A DNA stretch of 64,000 bases. It comes from Dirofilaria immitis (lineage: Eukaryota > Nematoda > Chromadorea > Rhabditida > Onchocercidae). A model generated the notes under the pieces. The model was not told the DNA's origin. It saw nothing but the letters and a program-made list of their open reading frames with translations, and did no database searches. A program made the position numbers and the translations under genes. The stretch covers positions 4,898,001 to 4,962,000 of the forward strand of contig JAKNDB010000109.1 of the NCBI GenBank assembly GCA_024305405.1, in the 5' to 3' direction. Shown in pieces: positions 12,694 through 26,629 of the stretch (positions are counted from its first letter, which is position 1; each line of letters starts with the position of its first letter).

Positions 12694-15600
12694 TTAATTA
12701 AATCTCCAAAGCGGGCAAAAAAGCATTGACAACGTCCCTAAAACTAAACCCGTAGCCTGCAATGAAAGGACAAAAAACGCATCAAGATAACCATTTTCCA
12801 GTGCTTCTTCCATGGTAGATTTCATTTCGGGCATCTGCAATTTTTAGCTTTATTTAAGTGCAATTTCCAAACAACTTCTAAAAAATATAATAACGGAAAG
12901 TCAATATAAATGAACTTCGCACCATACACGAAAGGGCAATGTATAAGAACATGCCACCCGAAAAACCAAAAATGTATCGTAGAAATGATTCGACGCTACC
13001 CAAGACGACACCAGTAATGAATCCTATGAAGCAGGTAATCGTACTAAGTAGATTATAAAATAAAGCTTGCTTCTGATTCATACCCGCATTCAATAAAATT
13101 GCCACATCGCCTGGAAAATGAAACATTCAGTTTACTTTTTAAGGTATTGCCTGTCAAGATTACAAAGAAGGTAATTTTTTTTTCGTGAAAATATCTGATG
13201 GTCAATTTCAAACAATTCATTTAATCAACAATCTAACATATTCCACATTACCTACTGCTTGCTACTCTTTGAGAAAAACAGCAAATACTACTTCTTGTTT
13301 TTGAGGAATCAGCACATATTTCTGATAACAGCCAATATAAGTGAACATCTGTACTAACTTTCTTTCTTTGTATTTATTATCAAATGAAATAACCTAATTC
13401 ATGTGGGAACTCCTCGGCGAATACTGATACGCTAACGCTCAAACCAGTTAATAGGGATTCACTAAAAGCAGCACCAATACTGACTCCATCAATAAAATTG
13501 TGTAAACCATCTCCAAATACAATCATCCATGCGACTGTTTTTATTGCCGAATCTTTCGTCTGATTAAACGTTATTTCATGGTCATGAACACAAATCCCAT
13601 GAGCCTGAAAGTTTATAACCATATCGTATATATATATATATATATATATATAGTAGATGGATAACTATATCCGTGTTCCAGCTCATGAAAGATCAATCTC
13701 TCCAACTGTTCTCAATAGAAGATTATTTAAAACATACGACTATAACATTTTCCTGAAATACACTAATTTTTCTGTTGCAAATATTTGACAAAAACTCTCT
13801 TTCATTACCATCAGGAATTTATCTATGTGAAATTCAATGTTAAGCAAAATTTTCTTTAACGTCTCGGTTGAAAACTATAAATTAAATCAATGTAACTAAA
13901 ACTGCATTAAAAATTTCCCAATACTTGTCTTGACATATCAAGAGTGGTATGGCCTGCATTGCTAGTCTCATCACACTGTTTCCTCAGTGATCGTTTTTAT
14001 ATCCTTTAATTTGTCCCGATGTCAGAAAACCATTTAGTTTGAGATTGCCTGTAAAACCAATACAGTTGCATCTTTATTTAAGATGTCATAACAGGAACTT
14101 TCTAATATCTCAAATCTCTTTGGTAAAAGTTTTCTTCCATTTCAAAACTTCAGATCCACCTCAAGGAAGACGAAAATAACAACAAAAACCACAACAAAAA
14201 GGAAAAATACAAGAAAACAGCAAATATACCATTTTCGGTGATTAAAGCATCTGTCGAACGAATCGAAACAACTCCCGCTTCCATGTTTAAATGAGTTCCA
14301 GCATTATTCAACATTTCAATTTCATTCATCTAAGTAACGAAGAGAATGCATATCCACAACAATGAAATGTGATAAAAAACGAAAACAGTGCTTAAAGAGA
14401 GATGAGTTATCAAACAGTTTCAACGAAAGTAAGGAAAAAACCTTCTTTGACTCAAGAGTGATTTTGATGAATTTATCGCAGAAGAAAAAGATATATATCC
14501 CGAATACACAAAACATCATAACTACAATAAAATCGTAATTTTCGCCATCAACGATTCCTAAGCTCTGAAACGAGAATAAGAATGATAAAAATATTTGAAA
14601 GAGCACTGTAACACATAAAAAAAACTGTTCTAATGTGTTGCAAAAATAAGATCATCGCATACGTATCTCATAATATAAAGAATCAGTTTCTATACATATG
14701 TTTATGTATTTTCAATAAAATTTTGGAAATTATGATACAAATTTCACTTACGTTTCCGTGAAAAACGAGAAGTATAAGTTATTAGAAACTTTAATACTTC
14801 ATTAGTTTTTATCAAAGAAATCAGTTACATTGTATTTATGAAAAGCCATATCTCTTTGCAAGGAAATCAGTTACATTATATTTATGAAAAGCTATATCTA
14901 AAAATCAAATTCGGTGAAAAGAAGTACCCACTATATTTGTTAATAAACTGTAGCAAGATGATAATCATATTCTAAAGAGATACAAAATTAGAAATATGAC
15001 CTGGGCCATGAGTTCCACATTCAAATGTTCTACACTTTCAATAAATGTAAATTTACACGGTATTTTATTTAACTTAGCAACTGCATAAAATAATGAAAAC
15101 AATATGCCACTATCATTTGTTCACTGCCGAATTATTAGTGCAAGAATATGTCAGTAGATCACACCTAACTGAAAAACCTAAGCTATACCACTGCTTATCA
15201 CTCAATAAAAATTACACGAAGCATACACTTTTTATACAATATTATAAGTAGAAAATATGCTTCCTATCTAAGCCAAAAAGTGATTGCTCTGTATTAATAT
15301 TTCGACTTAAAATAATTAAAAAAATGTTTTCATTGTAATTTTTTGAATATTTAAGGCCATGTTTATATTAAAAGTGAGATTTCATTTCCTCAAATTTACG
15401 CTCGAAACCACAAAATAATCTCTCAAAAATATTCGAAATTTCGTATGCCTCCATGGCTGCACGTACGTGATTTTTGAAACAATAAAATATTTTTATTTGT
15501 TAAACTAAAAATTTATTATAAATAAAATTATCTGTTTTAAATGCGGCATTTATGATGCAACATGATTTAGTTAGAACTTATATTCTCTTTGAATCCATGT

Positions 15601-16342
15601 CTTATACAACTATGCCTATCAATAATAATAACTATGCATATTAATAATAATTGAAAAAGCAGCGCAAGCGACACAGTTCTAAAATAGAGTTTTAATATTC
15701 GTGCATGAAATGAATTTATAAGAACTTCACATTGTCTACGTTCACTTTCCCTTTAAGTTGAAATCCCTGTTATTAGAACAAAATTATTTCGAAACTTCAT
15801 CACAGTATGCAATTACCATTTTATTTCAGTAAAAACAAAAGTATTCTTATTCAGTAAACTGTTATAGGAAAAGTTTCACCTGAGGCAGTAAATGCAGAGT
15901 AGATGAAGTTATAAGTGAACCAACTCCAACAGCTACAAGAATCGTAATAAAGTAGTTGTATGTTCGTTTGCTAAGATTCCTGACCAACACAATTCCAACA
16001 GCAGCACATAAACTAATTACTGTAATGCAAGTCAAACCAACAGTCCATACTGAAAAGGAAGTTTTCATTGATCTTTATTCATTTACACCATAAGTCATGC
16101 TACTGATTATTGCTTATAATGTAAATATCGCCCCATTTTTCATTCAAAATTAGAAATGAAATTTGAATTAATACGAAAGATTATTTGATGTGATGATACT
16201 TACTAATAAAATTAGAGGGACGTATATGACGCTGTCGATCCGGCACTATTGATTCAACTGTTTTTATCCAGTTCGTGCATAATTCGCTAATATTAGTTGG
16301 TTGGAGAGTGCTCGTACTAGGTGACCATTCTAATTCTTTCAT
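12694..16342 (-). CDS. ZIP-family metal transporter (SLC39A8/A14-like)
   Basis: Membrane importer of Zn, Fe or Mn from the cell surface or vesicles into the cytosol. Exons on the minus strand: 16342-16204, 16049-15880, 14564-14442, 14329-14230, 13604-13394, 13110-12923 and 12834-12694, about 357 residues plus an unseen N-terminus. Eight membrane segments can be read: two in the 16049-15880 exon (ending TLHLLPQ), one at 14564-14442, then [10 protein letters not shown] (TM4), [10 protein letters not shown] (TM5), and three more ending near the stop. The metal-site residues of TM4 (H, N, D) and TM5 (H, E) are present. TM5 begins EEFPHELGD rather than HEFPHELGD, the hallmark of ZIP8/ZIP14, which carry iron and manganese as well as zinc. 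The cytosolic loop before TM4 is short and has a few histidines. The junction 14230/13604 does not agree in phase, and the ATG at 16342-16340 may not be the true start. Confidence 0.92.
13627..13652. repeat. (TA)13 microsatellite in a ZIP intron
   Basis: An uninterrupted TA dinucleotide run just upstream (in gene orientation) of the acceptor for the TM4-TM5 exon. Confidence 0.9.
14818..14899. repeat. Tandem duplication, 46-base period, in a ZIP intron
   Basis: Two copies of a 36-base core (14818-14853 and 14864-14899) starting AAATCAGTTACATT and ending ATATCT. They differ at two positions. No coding potential. Confidence 0.85.
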
Positions 16343-16924
16343 ACCTTGTATTTATATGTTTTACCAACTCCTTTTGCTTGCTACAAAATTTTAATAACTT
16401 TTATGATATACTAACATTATATTAGCACCCTATAAACTATATAACAACACAATCTGTGTTTTGTATCTATGTATTTTTGGATTCAGAAAGTATAGACAAC
16501 ACATAAAGTTGATCAAAACTACATTCAATATCCTATAAAATAAAACATACGAAAGCAAATTTAGCTATGGTCAGCTACGTCACAATTTTTCCTCCAGAAT
16601 AAAAGCTCAAATATTTATTTCGAAGCGTAATCCACATAAAGCCCACCACGATAACAAGTCTTAGGTTAGTACACACAGTTTTACACACTACTACTCATAA
16701 TTAAAATTTGAAAGACTAGCGACTTAAACAAAATGATAAAACTTCAGCTCAGTGTCAACAATATATAATAGAATGATAAACGATATATCGATGAAAATTG
16801 TTTTTTCCGAACGAAGCGTTGAAAAAAAATTCAGTGACTGGATTGCAGTTTGTGTCCGCATTTGAAAAGAACGGTATTACGATGCATTACCGGAAATTGA
16901 ATACTCCAGAACCCCACCATCAAA

Positions 16925-16993
16925 TTGATTCACTTACATACAAATCCTCCTCTTCCCATCTTGCAACCAAGTTGATTCACTTACATACAAATC
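16925..16993. repeat. Direct repeat, 22 bases, 47-base period
   Basis: The 22-base element TTGATTCACTTACATACAAA followed by TC occurs at 16925-16946 and exactly again at 16972-16993. It sits in an open stretch of no recognised family. Confidence 0.9.
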
Positions 16994-17947
16994 TCCAAAG
17001 CTATTTGTAGACTGATAAATCTCCAGCCCAAAATCCGATCCGGATATGACGCTAAAACGCACTTCTGCCGTGGAGTGGCGGGTTGGATCATTGATAATGC
17101 AGAGGATGAATTAAAGCAGATCACTTCACTATGGAATCACCGAAGATGAGCCAACCCTATTGGTTTAAAGATTGGCGAATACAATGTACAATGATAGAAT
17201 GTAGCGCGTAGTATGTTATAAATATCACAATCCTGAAGATGCCTGTCTTAATGCATCTATTAAAATGAAACTTTATTTTAGCAATGAAAATATCATGGAT
17301 CAGAATGTCGTGTTAAAAGAGAGAAAGATAAAAGGAAAGGAAGTTATTACTGCTTGATATGTTTTAGCAACACATTGGACAAAACCAATCTCCTACATGT
17401 GCAACAAGCTGACAAATTCTAAATTTTAAGAGAATTTTGACAAGAATGAATAGGAATGCAACACACGAAGTATTATACTTGCAAAACTATGACATCATCT
17501 TCGCCATGGAAAGCACTGAACACCAGCAACTATAGTTAAGATAGATGCAATCATTATTAAAAACTCAAAAAAGCACCGCATTATATGAGGTGAGGGTAGA
17601 AGGTCAGATGAGATGAGAAATCGATGGAATATCAGTCTCGCTGAGTGACTGGTTACCTAAGTCTCAGGTTCATATAATTCACAACAGCTGTTTTTTTTTC
17701 TTTCTCTTACTTTCTCTTCTTTCTGAGCTTCTTTTCCCGCTTCGAAGAAGAAATCATACTTTTCACCCAGAAAAAGAATAAGATTCAAGTAATCTTCACC
17801 TCCGTAAGAAAAAATCGAAGAGCAAAAACAGTGTATTACAACATAAATGAATTTAATCAAGCCATCCAGACAGTTATAGTTCAAAACCTAATTCCACCAT
17901 CGTGATCTCACTGGTACACCAAGAAAAATCCACGCAAACTCAGGCTT

Positions 17948-18157
17948 TCAAACATTACTACTCATTTGTTCTGCAACTATGACGCAAACTTCCACCTTCC
18001 GATAGAGACGTAATGAAAATAGTGCCGTGCGAGCTATGTTATGGTTTGCGGAGTCTTGTTTTTGATAGCTTGCATTTTTGAGATGCTGAGGATATTGAAT
18101 CATCACCAACGATAACCTGCAAGCTAACGTGACAAGTACAATGTTTCCAAGATCCAT
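17948..18157 (-). other. Candidate 5' exon of the ZIP gene (signal peptide-like)
   Basis: A minus-strand open stretch begins MDLGNIVLVTLACRLSLV, which reads like a secretory signal. A polar segment rich in N, Q, H and K follows, including an NAS N-glycosylation sequon, as expected for the extracellular N-terminus of a ZIP protein. A donor-like AAG|GTGGAA would end it. Its phase does not join cleanly to the first confident ZIP exon, so the link is speculative. Confidence 0.3.
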
Positions 18158-21100
18158 ATCGACGCTTAAGTATTTTTGCTTTTATTTTCATACCTGTGAA
18201 TCTTTTTTACACAGTTGAGGTTCCGCCAAAGGTAGTCTTGATAGTATTATACTAATTAAATGATGAATACTGAATATTGCTAGTTTCTGAAACGTTGATA
18301 TGTTTGAAGATGCAACACAGCGCTGCTGTTAATCACACTTATCCTTATATGAAGTTTAGGCAATGAATTTCCCGCAATAGTATTATTCGTTTAGAAATGT
18401 GATGATTTCACATGCCGACCGAATACTGAGCATGCCTCACTTATTAATCTATGCCAACATATCCAAAACGATAATCAAACAACTTTTCAAATAAAATGTT
18501 AGTTTGTTTCATTATTTTATATTCTTTTTGATTCAACTAGAATGGATTGCAAGTAAATTTATAATCTGCTCTTGCTGATAGCAATCATTTTACAAAATTA
18601 TATGAAAAAAAGCTAGAAAATAAATTAAAATGCTGTCAATGATAAACAGTGATAACATACGATTTTTTCAATATAAGGAGCATAGTGGTTATCCAGCAAA
18701 TAAAAATCGTTCGATAGGTAACAGTCTTCATTCTTGGATACAGTAATTTGTAACACAATTCCAGTGAATATAAACGTGTTATTCAGTATGAAATGGTCGT
18801 TCAACCATTCAATTAGTCAAATTGCATAGAAGAAATGTGAATCGGCATTTTCATGAATATTAGCAGATAAACCATTCCGTCATGATATCATGATTTCAAT
18901 AACTTAATTACCACCCAGTAGTCAAAGAATCAAACTTGGGTAATTAAACCTTATCACGGTAATACATTATCAAACGCAGTGATTAAAATCATACAATTCC
19001 AAAGATATCATTAAGACAAGTTTAATGATGATAGCATAACTCAAGAAAAAAATAAAAGATAAAATTGGAGATGTCGTGTTGTGTAAACCAGAGGCATTGA
19101 TGGACATCCTATATATAATGGTTCGGTGAAAGGACCCTCTTCTTTCTGAGTGGAGAATCCCTGGTACAGTTGTGACTGTAAAGAATAAGGACACCGTTAG
19201 CATGTTGGGAATACAGCTCAGAGATAAAGGCGACAATCTTAGCTTACATCGTACAGTAGGATACGCACGTACAACATATACTCCTTCGTGTGAAATCCAA
19301 CACAAAGGAAAGCATTAAATTTCTGATTTTCTAGTTTTCCTCGTAATTTCAGCGACAAGTAATAAACAAGCGAATCAGATAGCATAGGTTAGATTAGATC
19401 AAAAGTAAAAAAAGTAAAAAAATGAAACGAATTATAAAAAGACATCAGCAATAAAAGTTGCGAAGTTTCATTTAATACTGCAAATGTTGTTAAATGATGT
19501 TATAACATCAAAAGTGAGAATATGCGACTTGCAAAGTTCACGGATGTCTACTTAAACAGATTTTCATTAAACATCGGTTAAATAATTGACTATTTTGATT
19601 ATATGCCTCAACGAAACTTGGAGATTATTGTTCTTAGATCTAACTTTTTTAGTTTAAATTAGGCAGTAGTTTTTGAAACCGAATAAGATCTTTATAACAG
19701 AATCCAAAATATTGCAAGGCATGAATAGAATTTACTGGAATGCTCACCAGATGATTGGAAGAAAAGACATAATGTTGCAAAGAGCGTTCAATGATATAAA
19801 TTTAAATTTCTACATTGCCGGTAAAAGTACGAATCGCATAGTAACTGACTCCTACAATAAATTCCTGAAACTTTTAAGCCAGTGTTAAAATATAACTATT
19901 GAGATGTGTCCACTTTATTTATATATTTCATACTTATAAAGAGAAATTTTGGAAGCTTGATATTTAATTTTTTAATAAATTAATTTCAATCAATCCATGG
20001 ATTTGGAGCTACAAAGAGTGGAATCTCCAATAGCAATCCACAGGATAGATAATTTGGAATATAAATTATTTTACTAATAAGCTTGAAAGATTGCAGCAGA
20101 ATTTGTAAAAAGATATTCAGAAGACAGTGATGTAACGAAAATTTGTTGAGTCTTAGTGGAGGAGTATGGAATTTTCCACTTTGATTATTTGAATTTGATA
20201 GCAGAGAACTTTCTCCTTGATTGGATTGAATTGTTGATTCGAGTTATCGCTGTTTATCGTGGCGATGAGGAGTTGCCCGGTCGATTGTTGGTTGCGTCAA
20301 AGAATATACGGTTTATTTTATTGCGACTTATCGAGACGATATAGGCAATTCGATAAATATAATAAGACGATACAATTGGAGCAAAATCAAAATCAAAATA
20401 TCGTAGCGAAAGGTAGCGAAAGTATAATACAGTGTGGTATGATACAGTACCCCTAACGGGTAAAAACTTCTATTAATATTTATAATCTCGACGATCAAAA
20501 ATGAAATTTTTATTTGAGAAATATTTGTAAGTTTCCAATAGGTATTTGAAGATTTAGGAATCTGTAAAATTAGTTGTGGCGTTAGAAATATTCACTTAGT
20601 TAATTACTTGATGTATTATAATGATTAATATTTAGCAGATATTTATATGATTATAAAACTGTTACAATGATTGATAGCTAAAGGTGTTTATAAAATTTGA
20701 GGTATTTTTAAGATTATAAAACTAACGAGATGATTGATGATCAGAAATGTTTACGAAATTTAAGGTAATTGACATAATTTAAAAAACTGACAATTAGATG
20801 ATTTATTCCTTTTTCAGAAATAATTTTATATTATAAATTAGCTTTCGTTTCGACATATTCACGTAATAAAGAATGTCTTGATTATATCAATATCATACTA
20901 TAAAATATTTCGGTTATTCCGACAAATGGAAATAGTGCGTTTTTCTTGGTTTGGCAACTTGAAAAGATGAATGGAGCATTTGCTAAATTGTCATACAAGT
21001 GTTATAATTTGTAACGATGAGCCGATTTCTTGAAAAAGATTGCTTGTTTAACACACTACATTTGCAAATTGTAATTTTGTTTTGATATCTTCAAATATAT

Positions 21101-24100
21101 AGTTTTATTTAAATCCCAATGATTCGAGAATATTATCTGATATTAGGCTATCAATCGACATAGGCAATAATGAATTTATCTGCCGTTAATAGTAACATCA
21201 AAATCCACTGTTTCATAAATATGAGATTATGATTTTCTAATATTTCATTGCTTTAGTAATGCGATTAAAATATTTAAAAATTTTTCCTTGATGAAACATT
21301 AATAATACCAGTAGCTTCAGAAGTCTCCGAAAGGCCGCTGGGCACGAGAATACATGAATAGTTGACATACTGGCTTTTGTTTTCAAAGGTATTTTAACTT
21401 GCTTAGTATAATTATCAAAAAGTGGTTTGAAATACATTTCTGTAAGACAAATGATTCAATCTTAGCAATAATTATTTGACCTTGAAAAAAATGATATGTA
21501 AAACCATATAACGAGCATCGCTGAAATTTGATACGCGTTTAATAATCTTACAAATTTAGGATACCTAACATTTTTGTCTAAAGCTTTCTTGATTTGCATC
21601 ATATCACAATTAAAGTTCATTAATCATTAGCACTATTAATTATCTGTTAATAAATATTTAGACTATGAGTGTTTTCAACTTGCTTGAAATTTTGGGACAT
21701 ATGCCTTTAACATTCGTGGCATAGCTTTTTCAAACTTTAATTCAAATTTAAGAATTCAATTTAAATATTTCAACAAATAGTCTAAAAAATCTTGTTCATG
21801 CATTTCATTCTGATGTGAAAACGAAGACGTTCGATCAGTTGTGGGAAGTAGTGATGAGAGATTTTAAAACAACGAAAAGAATCACGAAAGATATTCATGC
21901 CGAAACACTTGAAAAAAAACGATAATCGAGGAACATTGATAATGGCGAGAAAAAGTTTGTTAATAAATTCTGGTTCAGGAAAATAAGTAAGAAGATGTAA
22001 GTCAATCGGAATAATTAAGATTAAGATCGGTCATTTTCTGTTAAGTGGTGATTTCTGAATGCTTCTACAATTTGCTTTCAATGTTGGAAACCGTTATCAA
22101 ATGTTACGGACAGAAATTTTAACATTTTTATTCAAAAAAGAATGCTACAGAACATCAGTGCAGAAGGTCCAAAAAGATCGATAAAATGAAAGTTCAAAGT
22201 ATCAGGCTTATCGATTGAACTTGTTCAATGTTCAAGAAAAGCCTCAAACTATGGAAATACGATTTCAGGACTTCTACAGTAACAGGCAAGAAAGGAAGTG
22301 ACAAATGCGATAGTAGCACGACCGTTCATATACTTTCCTTTCCATTTGATCAGATAAAGTTGCAATGTGGAAACAGAAACATGCAGAAAATTATTTCTAA
22401 TTCAGACTTATAGACTTAATGTCATCGATCAATCTTCTAGCAGAATGATGTAATCGAACCTCTTCTGACGAGAATCATATTTCATCGCTGATCAAGGAAA
22501 ACAAGTCTCATAATTGTACATAAAAATAAGCAATGCAAAGATGGCACAAAAACGAAATTTTTCTGTAATCAAATAACGGAATAGAATTGTTTTTGGCACC
22601 ACAGAATTTTGAAAAGATTCTCGAAATTTCGAGACGATTAACAATAAGAACTAAGAAATAAATTGCTCTGAGGAGAAAGCACCACAACTCGAAACTTATT
22701 GAAGAAGTTACTACATCTTAATCTAATTAACATTTTACGGTAACATATTTTCTCCTTCCTAAAAACTGATTAAGTTAGCGTGTACGTATAGATGCGCACA
22801 GTCGTACAAATCATTAATTTATACATTTAGTATATGAAGTTCATTGCTGTGAGTGATGTTCCACCATTACCATTCATTTTACGGTCGAACGTTTCTATTA
22901 CAATTACAGCCACCACATCATCTAACTGTAAATCATATCGAATAGATACAGTACTACTGTTTTATTTTGCTTAATTACATTTGCCATTCAACAACAATTT
23001 GGGATCCATCACTTTCACATACCCACTATTTTTTATTATGTTTCACCTTTCATTATTTCGCTGTTGCAACGAATTGAAATTACAGCAGAATGATGTGATT
23101 ATCGTTAACTCAAATACAAAATCATTTTGAACACTAATTTTTCAAAATTTGAATTTCGAAAATGGGAAGTTTCATAGATCAATTTTTCACTGCCACTGAG
23201 ATTTTAATATACCGTGTGCTCAGCATGATACTGATGACAAGAGAGGAAGGAAAAAGGACAGGAAAGCTGGGCAGAACATCACCTGATGGAATAGGAGTGG
23301 AAAGCAAAACAGATAAAGAAAGGAACTCTTTGACCAAGTTTTATAGAACACAAAACAGCTGGCATTGAGTTAAAAAAGTATCACCAATAAAATTTTGTTT
23401 TTGCAGACCAATAACTATGAGTACAGCTTAATTTATTTCGACTTTACTAATTCTGCAATTGCTAACCAAAAGCAATATATTATCGATAGCAGTATATATC
23501 TTTCCAGTTCTTTTAGTTTTGGAAACGTTGTAATAATCACAGTAAATTGATCTTCAATTAAAACTTGACACTCGGTGACGTTCTTTAGAATGAAATCCAC
23601 TTAAACAGCAAGTGAATAGTACAATGCAATGAATATTTCAAATATTATATTCTCTTTTTTCTTATCCGAAATCCTCATCAATCCATCTTTAAATAGCTCT
23701 TCCTCGCGCCTCATTTTGATCCGTCAATCACCAGATATCGTTTAATTCGCTTTTCATTTACGATTTCCCTGTTTAATGTTTCAAGTGTTTTTGTTCTGAA
23801 AGCAATGCAAAAATCAATGAAATGCCTTAAATAAATTAAGGTCTTTTTTTTTCAAGTGGATCAATACTGTAAGAAATCATTTCTTTTTTTTCTCAAGCAA
23901 AGATTATTCCTTTCTTAAAATCTGCATTAGAGAGATTGCTCTGAGCATGTAAGAAAACAGAAATTTGGTTTATTATTATGATTGTTTAAATTGAGCAAAT
24001 GAATTCTGTTCAAGTAATATTCATAGATTGAGTTGTTGACAAATTTCATTATTTCTTCTTCCTTTCTATCGGAATATATAAATCTCCTTTCTGTCGAAAC

Positions 24101-24662
24101 TGCTCGCAAGTTCTTATATCTATCAGTCGGAAAAAAATATCAAGATCCAAGTTGAAATCATTATTAGAACTATTTGAGTTTGAGCTTAATATCTGACATG
24201 CTATTTTAAAAGTTAAAAAACATAGGTAATATAGGTAATGCGTACTGGACTGCTTTACCATATTCTCTTATATTCACTTCAATTTTGTCTACTGTTTAAA
24301 TTCATACATTAACATCTCTCTTATTTGGAAAGACTCATTTTCCTTTGCTGAAAAGCCTGCTTTAACTGGTCCTCTACGATGTCTTTTAACTTATCTGAAG
24401 TGACTTGGCATGTATCCTTTCATGTTTCAAGTTGAAATAATTACGATTAAATTAAGCTGAGCTTGTAATCTGGGAATATAAATTTGTCAGGTAATACAAT
24501 TTGGAATTAGTAATTAGTTAATATACTTCTATAGTGTACTGTTTATATACATACATGTTTTCACGATTTTAATTTTAATCCTCGATACGATTTGAAATAC
24601 AATGCACACATTTTTTGTAATCCCTGTGACACCTTTTACCTGCAAGTTTCCTTATACCAATA

Positions 24663-24688
24663 CTTCTAATTTGTTTACAAATTAGAAG
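24663..24688. repeat. Perfect inverted repeat, 12-base arms, 2-base loop
   Basis: Arms 24663-24674 (CTTCTAATTTGT) and 24677-24688 are exact reverse complements around TT. First of a cluster of three hairpins. Confidence 0.9.
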
Positions 24689-24748
24689 GATTTTAAATAG
24701 CGTAATCATTTTCACCTTCATCAGTACCATTGGTCTTGCCAGAAAAAA

Positions 24749-24786
24749 CTTACTAATAAAATTAATTCTTTAGTTTTATTAGTAAG
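24749..24786. repeat. Perfect inverted repeat, 13-base arms, 12-base loop
   Basis: Arms 24749-24761 (CTTACTAATAAAA) and 24774-24786 are exact reverse complements with a 12-base loop. Confidence 0.9.
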
Positions 24787-24956
24787 TAAAGGATTATGTT
24801 AAAATTTCATGCAATGTAAAAGACAAATACTTCAGTTTTTTCCTGTCTTTTTTAACTGAAAAAATCATAACTTCCTAAGATGATCATAGTCTGTTTAAAT
24901 TTTCTTAAGCGTTTTATCATGACTGATTTTTGAATTTGAGGGAATATGTGTCTATG

Positions 24957-25017
24957 TAAATGTTTTAGAATTGAGAATCTCTTGTCTAACAAGAGATTCT
25001 CAGTTCTAAGTCATTTA
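24957..25017. repeat. Long near-perfect hairpin, 29-base arms, 3-base loop
   Basis: Arms 24957-24985 and 24989-25017 pair with three mismatches around the loop CTA. The inner 19 pairs (24967-24985 with 24989-25007) have one mismatch. The core is GAGAATCTCTTGT paired with its complement. The loop is too tight for a canonical microRNA precursor. A recent inverted duplication or the remnant of a small foldback element is more likely. Confidence 0.9.
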
Positions 25018-26606
25018 GCTCATTTCAATTCCTTCTGCTTAAGTGATGTGCTGATATCAACTATGTTTTGCAGTAACATTCCGTATAATTATTTTCATGA
25101 AATTCGGTTGAGTAATACATACAAGACAGTAAAATCTGATATTCTTGTTGATAGCAACGATAATATGTTTAAGTTAAAAAAATTATATGGCACAATGTAG
25201 ATTATTTTATTGGCGAGCTTGCTTGTATTTATGTCCTTACTTTCTTCTGAAAAATGCGATCAAACTGTTACAGAATTCGAAGTTGTTTTTGACTACCACG
25301 CAAAAATTGTCGCAATTCAAGACACTATTAAATGCACTATCTGAAAACTTCGAGTATGTTGATAGTCTGAACAGAGTAAATCGTTATCACCCAGTAGTTT
25401 GAAATAATCATGAAAACGTAAATTAAATCGAGAGACAATTGAAAACAAAAAGATGCATATTGATTTTAAAACCGCGATCTTCGTTAGTATTTCAATATTT
25501 GTCTTCCAAAATACGAAGATTCCGGATGATACGCTGCTTATTTTGAGGTTTATTTTATCGTATTATAAATTGAAATATCATTCGAATTTGCTATTAACGT
25601 TCTATTGTTTTGGTATAAATGTCTATTTTGTTAGTTGTAATTCCAGTAATAGGATTTTGAAGAAAGTTTTTTCTCTTTTTTCTTTCTTAAAGAAAAGTTT
25701 TCTTACAAAAAAGATTCCACGGTAATTATGGCTACAGATTCTTAATGCGAATTTTGGGAGGCTAATTAGAAAAACGTAGCTAGTTTTGACCTTTTCCTTG
25801 TTTCATATTTTTCGCCCATACGCTTTAATTTTTAATTTCAACAAATTTCTTACACATACATTTCAAGTGTTGCTAATTAATAACGATAGATGTAAAATAT
25901 CTTTACATTCAAAAATAGTATTTCGCTTCTTTGATACTAGCTTAGATTCAGCAGCGTCAACCATTCGCTGCTGTCTCAAGTATATGAAACTGGCTACATT
26001 AAAGTATATTTTATACGTGATATAGCAGTCGATGTATTGGCAATCAGTAATACTCTTTTCTTTGACTTCAAAAGTTGTCTTTTTCGAAATCATCTTTTTC
26101 TGGTCGCAAATTTTGGCATTTAATCAAAAGAAAAACCAACAATGTATAACTGTTAGGAATGTTTTCATGCTGTTAAAGCTAAGTAATCTTTTAGTTATGC
26201 TCAATTTAGGAAGTTTTTGGCAGTTTGCCATCAGATTCTTGTGGGTTCATTTGATTCTTGATTATGAAGATCGTTGACTTTCAATATTAGTGGCGCTGGT
26301 AACATCAGTTCCAAATTGATGTGGAATGCAATTATGATGTGGAATATGATTATGCATTGTGATTGTCAAAGTACAAAGCAAAATTATAGTTTCTACAAAT
26401 GATTATGGCAAGTGTTTTTAAACCAACAAATCCTTTAGATTGAGTCATTCAGATATTCCTTTCTGTTAATTAGTTTCAAATATTTGCTTTTATAAATAAA
26501 GCTTGGAAATTAAACCGTAGAGAGCGATAGTCGTTTTTAATTCTTTGTTAGGAATTATGCTGCTATAGCGGTTTAAGAAAAAGGAAAACACCAAGGAATA
26601 AATACA

Positions 26607-26629
26607 ACCCGAATTCTAAGAATTCGGAT
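26607..26629. repeat. Palindrome centred on two EcoRI-like hexamers
   Basis: CCGAATTCT (26609-26617) and AGAATTCGG (26619-26627) are exact reverse complements around a single A. No function inferred. Confidence 0.75.

Noticed and set aside
18970..19305. 111-residue minus-strand open stretch with an overlapping plus-strand open stretch
   Set aside because: Neither strand shows a family motif, a start in context or splice partners. One may be a shadow of the other, and I cannot choose.
24946..26277. Series of hydrophobic plus-strand open stretches beside the hairpins, considered as a transposon
   Set aside because: No transposase or integrase motif, no terminal repeats bounding them, and the residue bias follows the AT content.
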